Assembly (NCBI GenBank): GCA_032622095.1
Contig: CP136063.1
Location: forward strand, 275,211,426-275,275,425
Origin: Siphonodentalium dalli
Lineage: Eukaryota; Mollusca; Scaphopoda; Gadilida; Siphonodentaliidae
Direction of reading: 5' to 3'
DNA length: 64,000 nucleotides
Positions 40,219 to 51,730 of the stretch are shown here, piece by piece. The position numbers and the translations under genes are program-made. The notes under the pieces are model-generated. The model saw only the letters and a program-made list of their open reading frames with translations. It was not told the origin of the DNA and did no database searches. How positions within the stretch are numbered: the first letter of the stretch is position 1; each line of letters starts with the position of its first letter.

Positions 40219-41400
40219 CCCTTTCTATATTCTATATGAATAACTCTCAACAATAAATCTTCAGTCATCAATTTACCAAGTGATTGTTACTTCTGTGCCA
40301 TTCATTGGATAACATATTAGGTAGTAAAATACATCAACCACATATGTACGAGTTGTATATGCATCAAAACTTATTGAATAATATAGTGAGAGAAGTATAG
40401 TCTCGTATATATAGAGGAAATTTCCATTTTCTACAAATGTAATACTAAAGAGCGTTCGTTATCAAAGTATTCCTATATATAGCATGGTAAAATGAAAAAG
40501 CGTTTGTGTGTGAACCAGTGATCACTGGCGGGAACACGCATTGAAATGTATACGGCCTATACCGATAGAATGCAACTGTTCAACAAGTTGCAAAGGGCAG
40601 TAATAATCGCTATATAAGTTTGATCCATGTACTTGTCGGTGTAATACGCCAATTATATATACAGCAATACACTATGTACATGCAACTTCTTCATCAAGAA
40701 TTTTTTTTTTATTCGTGATCAAATTGTACAATTTGGGGGCTTATTCGGATTATCATCTTCGCTGTACATCACTTTCTTACACATATATGTATTCATCACT
40801 CGTCTGGTGGTATATAATTATTGATTAGGTGTACATGTCTTTGTTCGTGGAATGTATAATACAATAGACAAAAAAGATCACACCCAGCAATTTCATAACA
40901 CGGACTAGGTTATAGTATGGTCGTAAAGGAACATTACCTGGATATATATCCTTTCGCATACATTCGATAAGCTATCGGGAACATCTTTAATTGAGTGAAA
41001 CGTGTCATTTTTAACAACGCTGAGCGAGTGCGAATTTTTAAGAAAGTGATAATTGATTCTCAATTATCGGGGGTGATAGTCTTGGCTAGTGACCCCTAAT
41101 CTCCACCCATTGTTGCACTTAACGCTGGCTCTCGGGTTACACATATATATATATGGAGCATCGTTCTGAAAGCGAAACACTATATATATACTGAACCCAT
41201 ATAGTTCACATATACACATGAGACTCGCATGATAACATGTGCTATATAACCCTATATATCTGCACGGAATTTTAGCGTATATAGATTGTTTGTTGTTTTG
41301 CAATTTCGACCGTCTACAACAGGACCACACTTCCCTGCCAATTAAAGGGACACAAGGTACTTGCATTTGGGTAAATGTGCAAACATACAAAAGTGTATAA
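40219..41400. other. Unassigned intergenic sequence
   Basis: Starts with a lone CCCTTTCTATATT transposon end, whose partner I cannot find. Otherwise AT-rich with short (TA)n tracts. Confidence 0.4.
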
Positions 41401-41433
41401 AAATATAACACTTATAAGAAGAATATGGAGATA

Positions 41434-41651
41434 TACAGTGATGCCCTAATTAATCGACTCCATAACCACAGCATAATTATGGGTAACTTTTCAGGATTTA
41501 GTCGGAAATATGGCTTGTTGCCATTCATCGGAAAGCTCTCCCCCGAGAGCTTTCCGATGAATGGCAACAAGCCATATTTCCGACTAAATCCTGAAAAGTT
41601 ACCCATAATTCTGCTGTGGTTATGGAGTCGATTAATTAGGGCATTACTGTA
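41434..41651. mobile_element. Near-perfect palindrome, ~218 bp MITE
   Basis: TACAGTGATGCCCTAATTAA...CGGAAAGCTCTC is mirrored by GAGAGCTTTCCG...TTAATTAGGGCATTACTGTA. The centre is near 41542 and only two or three mismatches are visible. Similar flanking sequence (CTTATAAGAAGAATATGGAG at about 41411 and TTTATAAGGAGAATACGGAG at about 41674) lies on both sides. Diverged relatives are at 5996-6096 and 60721-60831. Confidence 0.92.
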
Positions 41652-42613
41652 GACAAGCCAATATACAATATAACATTTATAAGGAGAATACGGAGATATA
41701 TATAATAATAATACGGATATATATAGATATATCGTAGCGACACCAGTGTTATGTAAAGAGTATACTGTTATAATTATTTGTCAACAAACATCCCTTATCT
41801 CGAAGTAAGTTAAAATATGTTAGTTTGAATATGATTTTTAGACTATTTACCGGAGTTATGGTCTTTGTCTACTCTATGATTTGCCGATTATTTTGGTTTT
41901 CGGCTGATAGCTTAGTTGTCAGTCTATTCTACCGAAAATCACCCTCATTTTGAGTCCATAACGAAATTAAGATGAGAGTTTTTTAATGCCATTATCGACT
42001 CATAATGACTTATTCTAAGTTCATTATGGGTGGAAAATAACACAAGTATGTTTAAAAGATCGTTCCCAGAATCATATTTTTCGTTTCTAAAAAAGCCACT
42101 GGCCAAAAATAAAATACGCAAAATCGTCTGTGTTCGTGTCACCAACCCATGGTTTTTCTCAGAAAGATATCGACAGCAAACTGACATCAGAATTGAAATT
42201 GGTTTATTATCAGCTGTGAAATCTCAAACAACTAGCTTTTGTAAGCTTTGTGGTCAGTATCTGGGTCTCCTTGTTTGTTGATTAAAGCAATGAAATGGTA
42301 ATAACGAAGCAGGAAATTACGGGTGTACTATTGTTATGCTGGCCATCGGAGTATGACCGGGGCAATTAGATGAACCATGTAATTGATATTAGTCGTATTT
42401 GCACTGGAGTTACTTTAGCTATACTCAATTATATTGGATATTTTATGGCGCATTTCTATAAATTAATATGACAATAAAATCCGAAAGAAAAGAGATTTCG
42501 ACAAAAGATAATCTTCGATTCTCACCTCTGAATTGAAAGCGGGAGAATCATTCATTTGAGTTGAGTGACTCATTTACCTATATTGATATATCGATTATGA
42601 AATAGAATTTTGT
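41652..42613. other. Unassigned intergenic sequence
   Basis: Overlapping plus- and minus-strand frames near 41945-42281 show no recognised family. Confidence 0.4.
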
Positions 42614-42698
42614 TTAACCCTTTCTATACTAAAGCGTCATTGACGTGTAATAATCAGAATTATCTAAACATTCCCCTAAATAAATAGGATTCCTTATA

Positions 42699-43153
42699 TG
42701 TGACCCGCCATATCAAATCCAGTCGTAAGTCGGGATTTTTTTACCCTGTGCCAATGCATTCTCTTATATATGCGAGTCGACCATAGGTCGCGACGCATAT
42801 ATAAGAGAATGCATTGGCCTAACAATTTTTTACAAATTTAATAATTTTTTCTTGTATTCTTTAACAATTTTATAATTTCACCCATACAGAGCCCCAGACA
42901 AACATGAGCAGACGAAACTCTTCTATATGCTTCTATATATGTGTGGGGCTCCCTGCAGGGTAATGGATGTTTTTTATTTTATGTCCTAAAAATTGTAAGA
43001 AACATTTATTTTAAAAAAATGATAAAAAATTGTTAGGCCAATGCATTCTCTTATATATGCGAAGCGACCTATGGTCGACTCGCATATATAAGAGAATGCA
43101 TTGGCACAGGGTAAAAAAAATCCCGACTTACGACTGGATATGATATGGCGGGT
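42699..43153 (+). mobile_element. TA-flanked double-hairpin MITE, copy 3 (nested)
   Basis: Starts TGTGACCCGCCATATC, hairpins at about 42751-42817 and 43039-43105. The right end stops at GGCGGGT, lacking CACA, and CCTTATATG occurs on both sides. Lies inside the TTAA element at 42618-43849. Confidence 0.82.
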
Positions 43154-43180
43154 CCTTATATGGTCTCCTTCTGTACTTAA

Positions 43181-43738
43181 AGGTGGATTATCTCTTTAAA
43201 TGTGGATTATCTCTTTAAAGGTGGATTATCTATTTGTAAACATGTAGTATATAGTTACCGGGGTATAAAATATTAGATCTGAATCGAAGACTCCTGTCCG
43301 GAAATGCTTCTATAGATTACTATTAATTTTATTTCGAATATTTTCTGGTCTAAAAAGGTGTAGTTGTTTAGCTAACGAACAATAGTGGTTACTGTTAACA
43401 GAGACTAGAAATTTGATGGTGTAATTTTGTTACAAATAAACATTAATTATACTCATTATCGCTTATAACTATGGAATAAAACAATACAACCAATCAATCT
43501 GGGACATTTGACGTTCGGTACATAGCCATATGAACAGCCTAATGCTCTCTATCACTATATGGTATCACCCGAATGGTCTGTTCTAAAAATAGACAAATAA
43601 ACTGTCCCAATCAAATATTCGAAATAAAATCAATATTAATTGATATAAGCCTTTCCGGACAGGTGTCTTCAGTTCATATTTATTATTTTATACCCACCCA
43701 ACTATTTCAAATTTGTTATTTAAAGAGATAATCCATCT
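43181..43738 (+). mobile_element. TTAA element, AGGTGGATTATCTC ends (nested)
   Basis: TTAA 43177-43180 and 43739-43742. The left terminal motif GGTGGATTATCTCTTTAAA is repeated three times; the right end is AAAGAGATAATCCATCT. The body (TACCGGGGTATAAAATATTA, GACTCCTGTCCGGAAATGCT) matches 59137-59656. The inner CTCCTGTCCGGAAATG and CATTTCC-type sequences near the right end (CTTTCCGGACAGGTGTCTTC) make a partial inverted repeat. Confidence 0.85.
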
Positions 43739-44382
43739 TTAAGTCCATCTATCGTCTGCTTGTATTACTTACTTATCCATGCAAAACAATAATAGACCTT
43801 TTTAATGTACACGTTTTAACTAACAGGGATACATTTAGTATAGAAAGGGTTAAAATATTTGTATAAAGAACCATTTTCAGATTTGACACCAAATTATTCA
43901 GAATTTCCAGAACACATTTTCCGCTTATCAGAAAAAAAGAAAATATAAAGTACCTGCAATCACCATCATTCTCATCGCGAAAATCCACAAGATTATCCAA
44001 AACGATAACAAAAGCCAATAGTTGAGAACGCTCTTTATTAGCTACCGCTTATGTGCGATCGAAGTATGGAGCGCTCTTTATTAGCGGCGATTATAATGCC
44101 AGGCTGACAAAAAACTTGTTAAAACTTCATTTTTAAAGTCGGCATCTAGCCACCAAAACCTATGCATGGGTCCGATCTAATTATTTTCTGGTATGGAAAA
44201 TCAGACACAGCATCTTTAAGATAACATTAGTTGCGAATTTAGTATATGGTTAATGATGATCGTATTTGCGCATTATGATGTAATGACCCCATTGCCGATG
44301 AACTCCACTATTTGGTAGACTGTCCATAGTTTAAATCAGAACGATATAACATATTTCCTGTTTTACAGCCTTCACAAATTAA

Positions 44383-44838
44383 CCCTTTCATGGCTGGAGC
44401 CTCCTGAAATTTTGGCAAAACCCTGTGCCAATGCATTTTCATATATATGCGAGTCGATCATATGTCGCCTCGCATGTATATATGAGAATGCGTTGGTCTA
44501 AAAAAATTATATTATTTTTTATAATTATTAAAGAATGTAAGAAAAAATTAAAAACATTGTTAAGGAATGGAAAAAAATAATGATAAAAGTGATAACAAAT
44601 GTTAATGAATGAAAGAAAAAGATTTAAAAATTGCTAAAAACAAAACAAAACAAATGTAATAAAAAATTATTTTAAAAATGATAAAAATTGTTAAAGAACG
44701 TAAGAAAAATTGATACAAAAAAACTGGTTTGTTAGGCCTATGCATTCTCTTATATATATGGTCGACTCGCACATATAAGAGAATGCATTGGCACAGTGTG
44801 TTTAACGTTGCGCCATCGCAGCTCCCGTCATGAAAGGT
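44383..44838 (+). mobile_element. TTAA element, CCCTTTCATGGCTGGAGC ends
   Basis: TTAA 44379-44382 and 44839-44842. Ends CCCTTTCATGGCTGGAGC and GCTCCCGTCATGAAAGG are inverted repeats. Holds a diverged hairpin at about 44428-44497, an A-rich spacer of GTTAAAGAA..TAAGAAAA units, and a second hairpin missing half its apex at about 44741-44792. Confidence 0.82.
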
Positions 44839-45330
44839 TTAAAATTCCTACTGAACACATCTCGACCGTCTGCAATGAGGATAGCGTGCAAGTTTATCAA
44901 AATTTACGTCAACCGTCTGTTCTCCAGGGCATGCAGTACAAGATTATTCAGATAGATGAAATGTAACAACGAATCGCTGTATTCTAACAGTGTGTAAGTT
45001 TATTCGCAAATGCCTCGATAATCATCACTCGGTCGATGTTTGCAATATAATTGTATATACGGTCGTATAAAGACCATGCAGCTAACATATTTACATTCCC
45101 AGCAAAAAGTTATTATCGATGTCGCTGTTGTTGTCACAGCTTTCGATCGAAATTACACCGACGAGTTACTTCCCTTGGAACATTATCGCCAGAGACGGGC
45201 GCGATCTGAATCTAAACTATCGTATTTAGTTTGCAGACCAGTTTCAGCCTACAGTTTCCTCGTTGTGTTGTCAGCACCAAAGCTGCTATAAGTAGATACA
45301 TTTGTACGAATATTGAATCCATTTATAATA

Positions 45331-45779
45331 TGTGACCCGCCATATCAAATCCAGTCGTAATTCGGGATTTTTTTTACCCTGTGCCAATGCATTCTCTTAT
45401 ATATGCGAGTCGCCTCGCATATATAAGAGAGTGCATTGGCTTAACAATTTTTTACAATTTTAATAATTTGTTCTTGTATTCTTTAACAATTTTATAATTT
45501 CACCCATACAGAGCCCCAGACAAACATGAGCAGACGACACTCTTCTATATGCTTCTATATATGTGTGGGGCTCCCTGCAGGGTAATGGATGTTTTTTTAT
45601 TTTATGTCCTAAAAATTGTAAGAAACATTTATTTAAAAAACATGATAAAAAATTGTTAGGCCAATGCATTCTCTTATATATGCGAGGCGACCTGTGGTCG
45701 ACTCGCATATATAAGAGAATGCATTGGCACAGGGTAAAAAAATCCCGACTTACGACTGGATTTGATATGGCGGGTCACA
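45331..45779 (+). mobile_element. TA-flanked double-hairpin MITE, copy 4
   Basis: Ends TGTGACCCGCCATATC / GATATGGCGGGTCACA between TA dinucleotides. The first hairpin (about 45385-45440) has lost its apex, reading GCGAGTCGCCTCGC; the second (about 45661-45727) is complete. Confidence 0.87.
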
Positions 45780-46614
45780 TATATGTTAAACTATAATTGA
45801 AACAGTTGGGACCACTTTGTGTTTTAGAAACCTGTGGCCCCTGTGTGCACTTGGCGCACATAACAGACAGATCCTAGTCTGTCTTTATCACATAATATCC
45901 CAACACGCGGTCTCTTATTTTTAGTAAGACACACGTGTTTTATCGGCACGCACAGTGACGTAAGAGACCAGCTCAATGATGTCGATGCCAATGCCAGAAC
46001 TTTATTATTATGTTAATTAGAATATAATTTTGATATTCGATTTGTGTTAGTAATATAGTGTTGACTGTGAGATAAACATGGGTGGTAAGGGTTGTTGAAC
46101 AATTTTGTCAACATGAAAAGACATTTAAATGGAACTATATTTTATTTGTTTGTGATAAGGAAAGCAATATAAATTTTGTTTAACCCAAGCCGTTTCGAGA
46201 TCGTTTTTCCTTGCGAAAATGTGATTATGTGATAAGAATGTATATAAAATTCGTCGCATTTAGTGCACTCGGTTAATAAATTTCGTATACTATTACGACT
46301 CATTAGGGATCCTCTCCATATATAGAGATAATAATTATTATTCTACACGTGCAGATATAGGTTCGTATTTGGACCTAAATATTGGCAGTGGTTCATTTGG
46401 ACTTATTTGATTCCGAAATAAGCCCATAGTGGACTTATACCCGTTGTTCCGTTGGATCGCGCAGGCCACAGTGAAAACACATATATAAATATATAAAGAG
46501 GGTACATCTGGTGCTGCAACATATTCTCGTACAAATAGGTTCATATTGGACTAATTTTGATTCCGAAATAGGCCCATAGTGAGCTTATAAAAAAATAATA
46601 TATTAAATTTTTTA

Positions 46615-46765
46615 TTTTTTTGGGGGGAAAAACGAACGGCGTTATAACCTCCGCCAAGGTACCCAGAGTCACCACACTAAATTTGTTGAAATCGGACCAG
46701 CAGTCTGGGAAACAATCCGGACAGACAGACAGACAGATCCTACTATTTTATTTATACAGATCTAC
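46615..46765 (+). mobile_element. Retroposon 3' fragment with (GACA)n
   Basis: CTCCGCCAAGG, GTTGAAATCGGACCAGCAGT and a short GACAGACAGACAGACAGA tract, followed by TTTATTTATACAG. This looks like the 3' end of a SINE/LINE widespread in invertebrates. Confidence 0.5.
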
Positions 46766-47042
46766 ATTACGTAAGTATGTCATGCTGCATGAATATCGTG
46801 GTGGTGTCGTTATCATAGGAGACATAATTATTTAAAAAATACACCTTTCTCTGTCAATATCTGAGTTTATGGTGGACATAGAGCGTACATATATAATGAG
46901 AGTTCGGACCCGACCCCATCCTCGTGGCCTGACACCCATGGTATTCTATGTTATGCCTCCTGTTTTAAAAAATGATAATGTTAATTCACTAAGCACGCGT
47001 ATGACGATGGGACAATGGGTGGAATACCATTGCCAGTTTTAT

Positions 47043-47045
<3 letters not shown>

Positions 47046-47073
<28 letters not shown>
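47046..47073. repeat. Poly-T tract, 28 bases
   Basis: Uninterrupted T run; length may be inexact in assembly. Confidence 0.9.
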
Positions 47074-47279
47074 GGAAAACAAAAACTTCTACTGCATGCT
47101 CCGTGTCATTTATTTTATTCTCTAATTACCATTGTTACGGGGAGTAAGAAAATACTGTTAATGAGCACAACTAGAACTGAAAGTCCCACCTCAATATTGT
47201 GTGACTACATAAATAAGGGTATATTCATGCACTGGTAAAATTGCACGGTATTTTCTCATCGAAAACATATATATGATGC

Positions 47280-47615
47280 AAGAATATGAATGGCAACAAG
47301 CATATCAAATGCATATTTACGAAAACTAACGACATGAGAAGTCAAATTTGTGTAGTTCCCCTGGTAACAGTGTTATATATGCTAACAAATTGCCTTAATA
47401 TACCTGTATATGATTGATTCCTGTGTTATAATTGCATGCTATTTTCTGGAAAATGTTGATAGCATCGCTACTAGTGGAACTACATATACTGTATATATAT
47501 TATTATGTAGTTTTTTACTTTTCATGTAGTTAACTATAGAATACATTAGCAATTTATAATCATTTTCTCATTTGGTTTCCGGCACATTGCAACTTTCTAT
47601 GCCGAAATGCTTGCA
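47280..47615 (-). mobile_element. Unclassified repeat with inverted internal segments
   Basis: CTTTCTATGCCGAAATGCTT near 47600 is the reverse complement of the start of a segment at about 39475. ACATGAGAAGT...GTAGTT and AACTACAT...ACTTTTCATGTAGTTAACT form an internal inverted repeat. Ends not determined. Confidence 0.5.
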
Positions 47616-48119
47616 AAATAAAACTTTGCTTGAAGGTGTTGTTTTTATTACTCATTGACGTAACCCGGTGTCATGTTGGCGCGTTGTTGTTACAGTGGCT
47701 AAATTGTAAAAACAACACCTGACCAACCGAGTCCCAAACAACGGTGATCGGTGAACCGTGTCCCGATACATGAGCGTTGTTTTCACGAGGGATTGGTGCC
47801 TAGATTTCAATAGGGTATACACTAAACCCTCAAACAATGACATTCTGAGACTTTCTGTTTTGATTAAACGACGTCTGTCATTAAATTTTAAAACTATCTC
47901 TTGTTAAGTACCTGTTTGTGTGATATTATCTAGTATAGTATATATTTGCGTTTCCCTAATTAACAATGAATTTACTGTTTAACCATATATATATACCATC
48001 TTCCCCATCAAATTTAATAGGTCAGAGATATACTGTTTATGCTTAAGTGTAAAATTAAACATATAGTAACTTTGTTCTTTTATCGTGCCCGATGATTAAA
48101 AGAAAATACATCAGAGCAT

Positions 48120-48440
48120 CCAGAAACTTTCCGAGCGGACGGACGGATTTTAAGACGAAAAGGGGCCATGACTCCGGAAAAATGGATGGACCGAAACCAT
48201 ATTCGAACTTGACCTGTATTTTGAGCTGATAAACTCACATACCAAATTTGGTTTCGATCCGATAGCCCAAAATAAGTTCACATCCGGAAACCTCTCCGCA
48301 CTTACGGATGGACAGATTATAAGTCGAAAGGGGCCATAACTCTTGCAAAAATGGGCGAAAATTTGGTTTCGATCCGATAGCCCAAATATAAAGTGTGCTC
48401 ATCGGGAAACTTTCTGGACGGACGGACACCGGCTATTTCG
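48120..48440 (+). mobile_element. Two-unit retroposon-like repeat (mollusc-type)
   Basis: Two imperfect ~165-bp units each contain AAGGGGCCAT(A/G)ACTC, a run of A, TTTGGTTTCGATCCGATAGC and a GGACGGACGGA-type stretch. From memory, sequence of this kind is abundant in bivalve and gastropod genomes, so it is weak taxonomic evidence. Confidence 0.55.
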
Positions 48441-49086
48441 GGGGTCAATAAAGTTTATCTATTGCTCCATGTTCTTCTACTGAGTGGTTCTGGTTTACAG
48501 ACTTGTATATTGTTGCACATTTCGCCACTGCGAGCGCCTGAGTTCCCGTTAATTTGAGCTTTGAAGACGATGAGCCACTATACAATCATATACATCGAAT
48601 TTCTCGTGAACGTTGATTCCAATTTCTTCGCCGGGATATATAGTGTGTTTGGTCCCTATGGTTGGGTGGTTTGTAAAATTAACCGGGCCTTTCAGAGCTT
48701 TCAATCGAAGTGTTTTCACTCCCAGAAATATATTTGCTAAACGTTTGAAGAGAACACATCTAAATAGTTAATTCGAGTAGAGGTTGTTTTTTATCAAAAT
48801 ACCTTTTTGATGAATCGCGTTAAGATCGGGGTTTTTCATTCATCGATCGCGCCTTGAAGTCTAGCCTCCCTAAATACGTATTGTAATGGCAAACTGGGAG
48901 CATTAGGTAGGGATAGGTAATACTGTGTCACAAAGAGAATTAAATGGACCCACATTTACTGATACTCGAGATGGTCAACCGGCCACAACGCTCACACGAG
49001 CTCTAATCGACTGAGCCCGATATCGTGTCGCGAAATCCAACTAAAACTCAAGAACACCCCATTTTTATTTGTTTTATGTAATCGAT
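48441..49086. other. Unassigned intergenic sequence
   Basis: No gene or repeat recognised. Confidence 0.4.
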
Positions 49087-49629
49087 CCCTTTCATGACGG
49101 GAGCTGCGCTGGCGCAATATTGAAGACCCTGTGCCAATGCATTCTCTTATATATGCGAGCCGACCAAATGTCGCCTCGAATATATAAGAGAATGCATTGG
49201 CCTAACAATGTGTTTTATAATTTTTTTTACATTCTTTAAAACAATTATAATTTGTTTTCTTATATTTTTTAACAATGTTTATCATTTCTGATCATTATTT
49301 CTTACATTCTTTAACAATTTTATCAGTTTTTCTTACATTAATTTTCAATTTTTATCATTATTTCTTACATTAATTTTCAATTTTTATCATTATTTCTTAC
49401 ATTCTTTAACAATTTTTATCATTTTTATCATTATTTCTTACATTCTTTAATAATTTGTTTAATTTTTGTTCTTACATTTTTTAACAAGTATAAAAAATAA
49501 TATAAAATTTATTAGGCCAATGTATTCTCGTATATATGCGAGACGATCTATTGTCGACTCGCATATATAAGGGAATGCATTGGCACAGTGTTTTCGCAAA
49601 AAAATCAGGAAGCACCAGTCATGAAAGGG
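49087..49629 (+). mobile_element. TTAA element, CCCTTTCATGACGGGAGC end
   Basis: The right TTAA is intact (49630-49633); the left is degraded (CGAT). Left CCCTTTCATGACGGGAGC, right GCACCAGTCATGAAAGGG. Diverged hairpins at about 49135-49199 and 49517-49583 flank a T-rich spacer built of TTTCTTACATTCTTTAACAA units. Confidence 0.8.
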
Positions 49630-50356
49630 TTAAATAGGAAATATCCGTTTGAACACCATTTGTTCGGAGCTACACGTAGTTCTCATCTCTGAAGTAACAA
49701 AACCGTTAAAGCTCGTTCAAAGGCTTAGATCCATCGTGCCCTCATTGTAATGAGTATAGACACTGGATTCACTAATGACATGGGATTGCCAATTTCTCTT
49801 GCAGTAAATGAGGAAATCCATAACGTTTGGGGTCATTATCCATTATCATAGACTGGTCGCTCCCTTGGACCCATATATGTGCCACATCACATAGGAGAGG
49901 TCCACATGTCGTTAACAGAGAATGCTGACATTTGAACATGACCAAAAGGCCCAGCATAATTATATGAACATTTGTGAACATAGTGGTTCTGTTAGTTTTG
50001 GAATGTTAACTCTGTAAAGATGTACAATACACGTGGACTACTCTGGAATGTTGTGTACAAAACTTGACTCATGTATATTACTATGTAATGTATATATACT
50101 CTCCGCATATGGAGGCAATACATAAATATATGATGTTAATTCACAATTAAGCCACTCATCGTATAATTCTAGTGATACTATTATATGTTTGGTCACATAA
50201 TATAAGAGATTATCTTCGTTTCATCTCATTGTCATCGCACGAAAATATTAGCGGGGGGGGGGACTTTTTTCTGAGACGTCTACCTACTTCGATGAGAAAC
50301 AAAATGCCACGGCCAGAATATGATATGTCGTGTGTAAATATATCATCGTCCAAATA

Positions 50357-50807
50357 TGTGACCCGCCATATCAAATCCAGTCGTAAGTCGGGATTTGTTT
50401 TACACTGTGCCAATGCATTCTCTTATATATGCGAGTCGACCATAGGTCGCCTCGCATATATAAGAGAATGCATTGGCCTAACAATATTTTACAATTTTAA
50501 TAATTTTTTCTTGTATTCTTTAACAATTTTATAATTTCACCCATACAGAGCCCCAGACAAACATTAGCAGACGACACTCTTCTATATGCTTCTATATATG
50601 TGTGGGGCTCCCTGAAGGGTAATGGATGTTTTTTATTTTATGTCCTTAAAAATTGTAAGAAACATTTATTTAAAAAAAATGATAAAAAATTGTTAGGCCA
50701 ATGCATTCTCTTATATATGCGAGGCGACCTATGGTCGACTCGCATATATAAGAGAATGCATTGGCACAGGGTACGACTTACGACTGGATTTGATATGGCG
50801 GGTCACA
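50357..50807 (+). mobile_element. TA-flanked double-hairpin MITE, copy 5
   Basis: TGTGACCCGCCATATC...GGCGGGTCACA between TA dinucleotides. Hairpins at about 50411-50475 and 50699-50765, in opposite orientation. The sequence between the second hairpin and the right end is shortened relative to the other copies. Confidence 0.87.
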
Positions 50808-51117
50808 TATGTTCATATTGGACTTAATTTATTCTGAAATAAGCCAATATAGTGGACTCGTTATTCGGTTTTATGTTTTATGGCGCGGGCCATAGTGAAA
50901 ACACATTATAAAAAGCGTACACCTGGTAAGTCTATTTAGGTTAATATATATTCAAATAATGCCGATATGGCCCTCAGAGTGGGACAATAAAGAGAATTCC
51001 TTCTTAATCTATTCCTGATATGGTTAAATAAAGAGTGTTTTTCTCATTCCTGTGCGAACAATTGAAAACAGCTGAACATTGACATGACCTCGGGCTTTTT
51101 GAGAAAATAGGGTATAT

Positions 51118-51730
51118 CCCTTCAATGACTGGACCCTGAGCCAATGGATTCTCTTATATATGCGAGTATCCCATACGGAGTCTCGCATATATAAGAGAAT
51201 GCATTGACCTAACAAGTTTTTTATAATTTTTTATTACATTCCTTAACAATTTGTATCATTTTTTTATTACATTATTTAGCAATTTGCATCATTTTTTATA
51301 TAATTTTTTCTTTCATTCTTTAACAATTTTTTATCATTATTTCTTAACAATTTTTTTTATAATTTTGTTCATTTTTTCTTACATTCTTTAACAATTATAA
51401 AAAATATTATAAAATTTGTTAGGCCAATGCATTCTCTTAGGTTGACTCGCATATATAAGAGAATGCATTGGCACAGGGTTTTCCTGACATTTTGCGAAAA
51501 CCCTGCGTCAATGCATTCTCTTATATATGCACGTGGGTCTCCAATATGTAGCCTTGCATACAAAGTGCATAATAGAATACATTGGCCTAACAATATTTAC
51601 CTTTACTCGGTAAGCCAGTGCATTCTCTTATATACTCCAGGCTCCCTAAGGAAGACTCGGATATATAAGAGAATACACTGACACATGATCAATAATGCTG
51701 CACCAGCGCGGCTCCCGCCATGATAGGACT
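51118..51730 (+). mobile_element. Rearranged CCCTTCAATGAC element with four hairpins
   Basis: Begins CCCTTCAATGACTGGACC and ends GCGGCTCCCGCCATGATAGG. Contains four diverged hairpin copies (about 51141-51212, 51424-51474, 51511-51588, 51612-51682), one lacking an arm near the apex. A repeat of TTTTGCGAAAACCCTG in the middle suggests a partial second copy inserted or duplicated inside. Confidence 0.7.

Larger units (their letters stand above)
42618..43849 (+). mobile_element. TTAA element disrupted by two later insertions
   Basis: TTAA 42614-42617 and 43850-43853. Ends CCCTTTCTATACT / TTTAGTATAGAAAGGG. Removing the inserts at 42699-43153 and 43181-43738 leaves about 220 bp, close to the usual size of this family. 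Confidence 0.85.
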
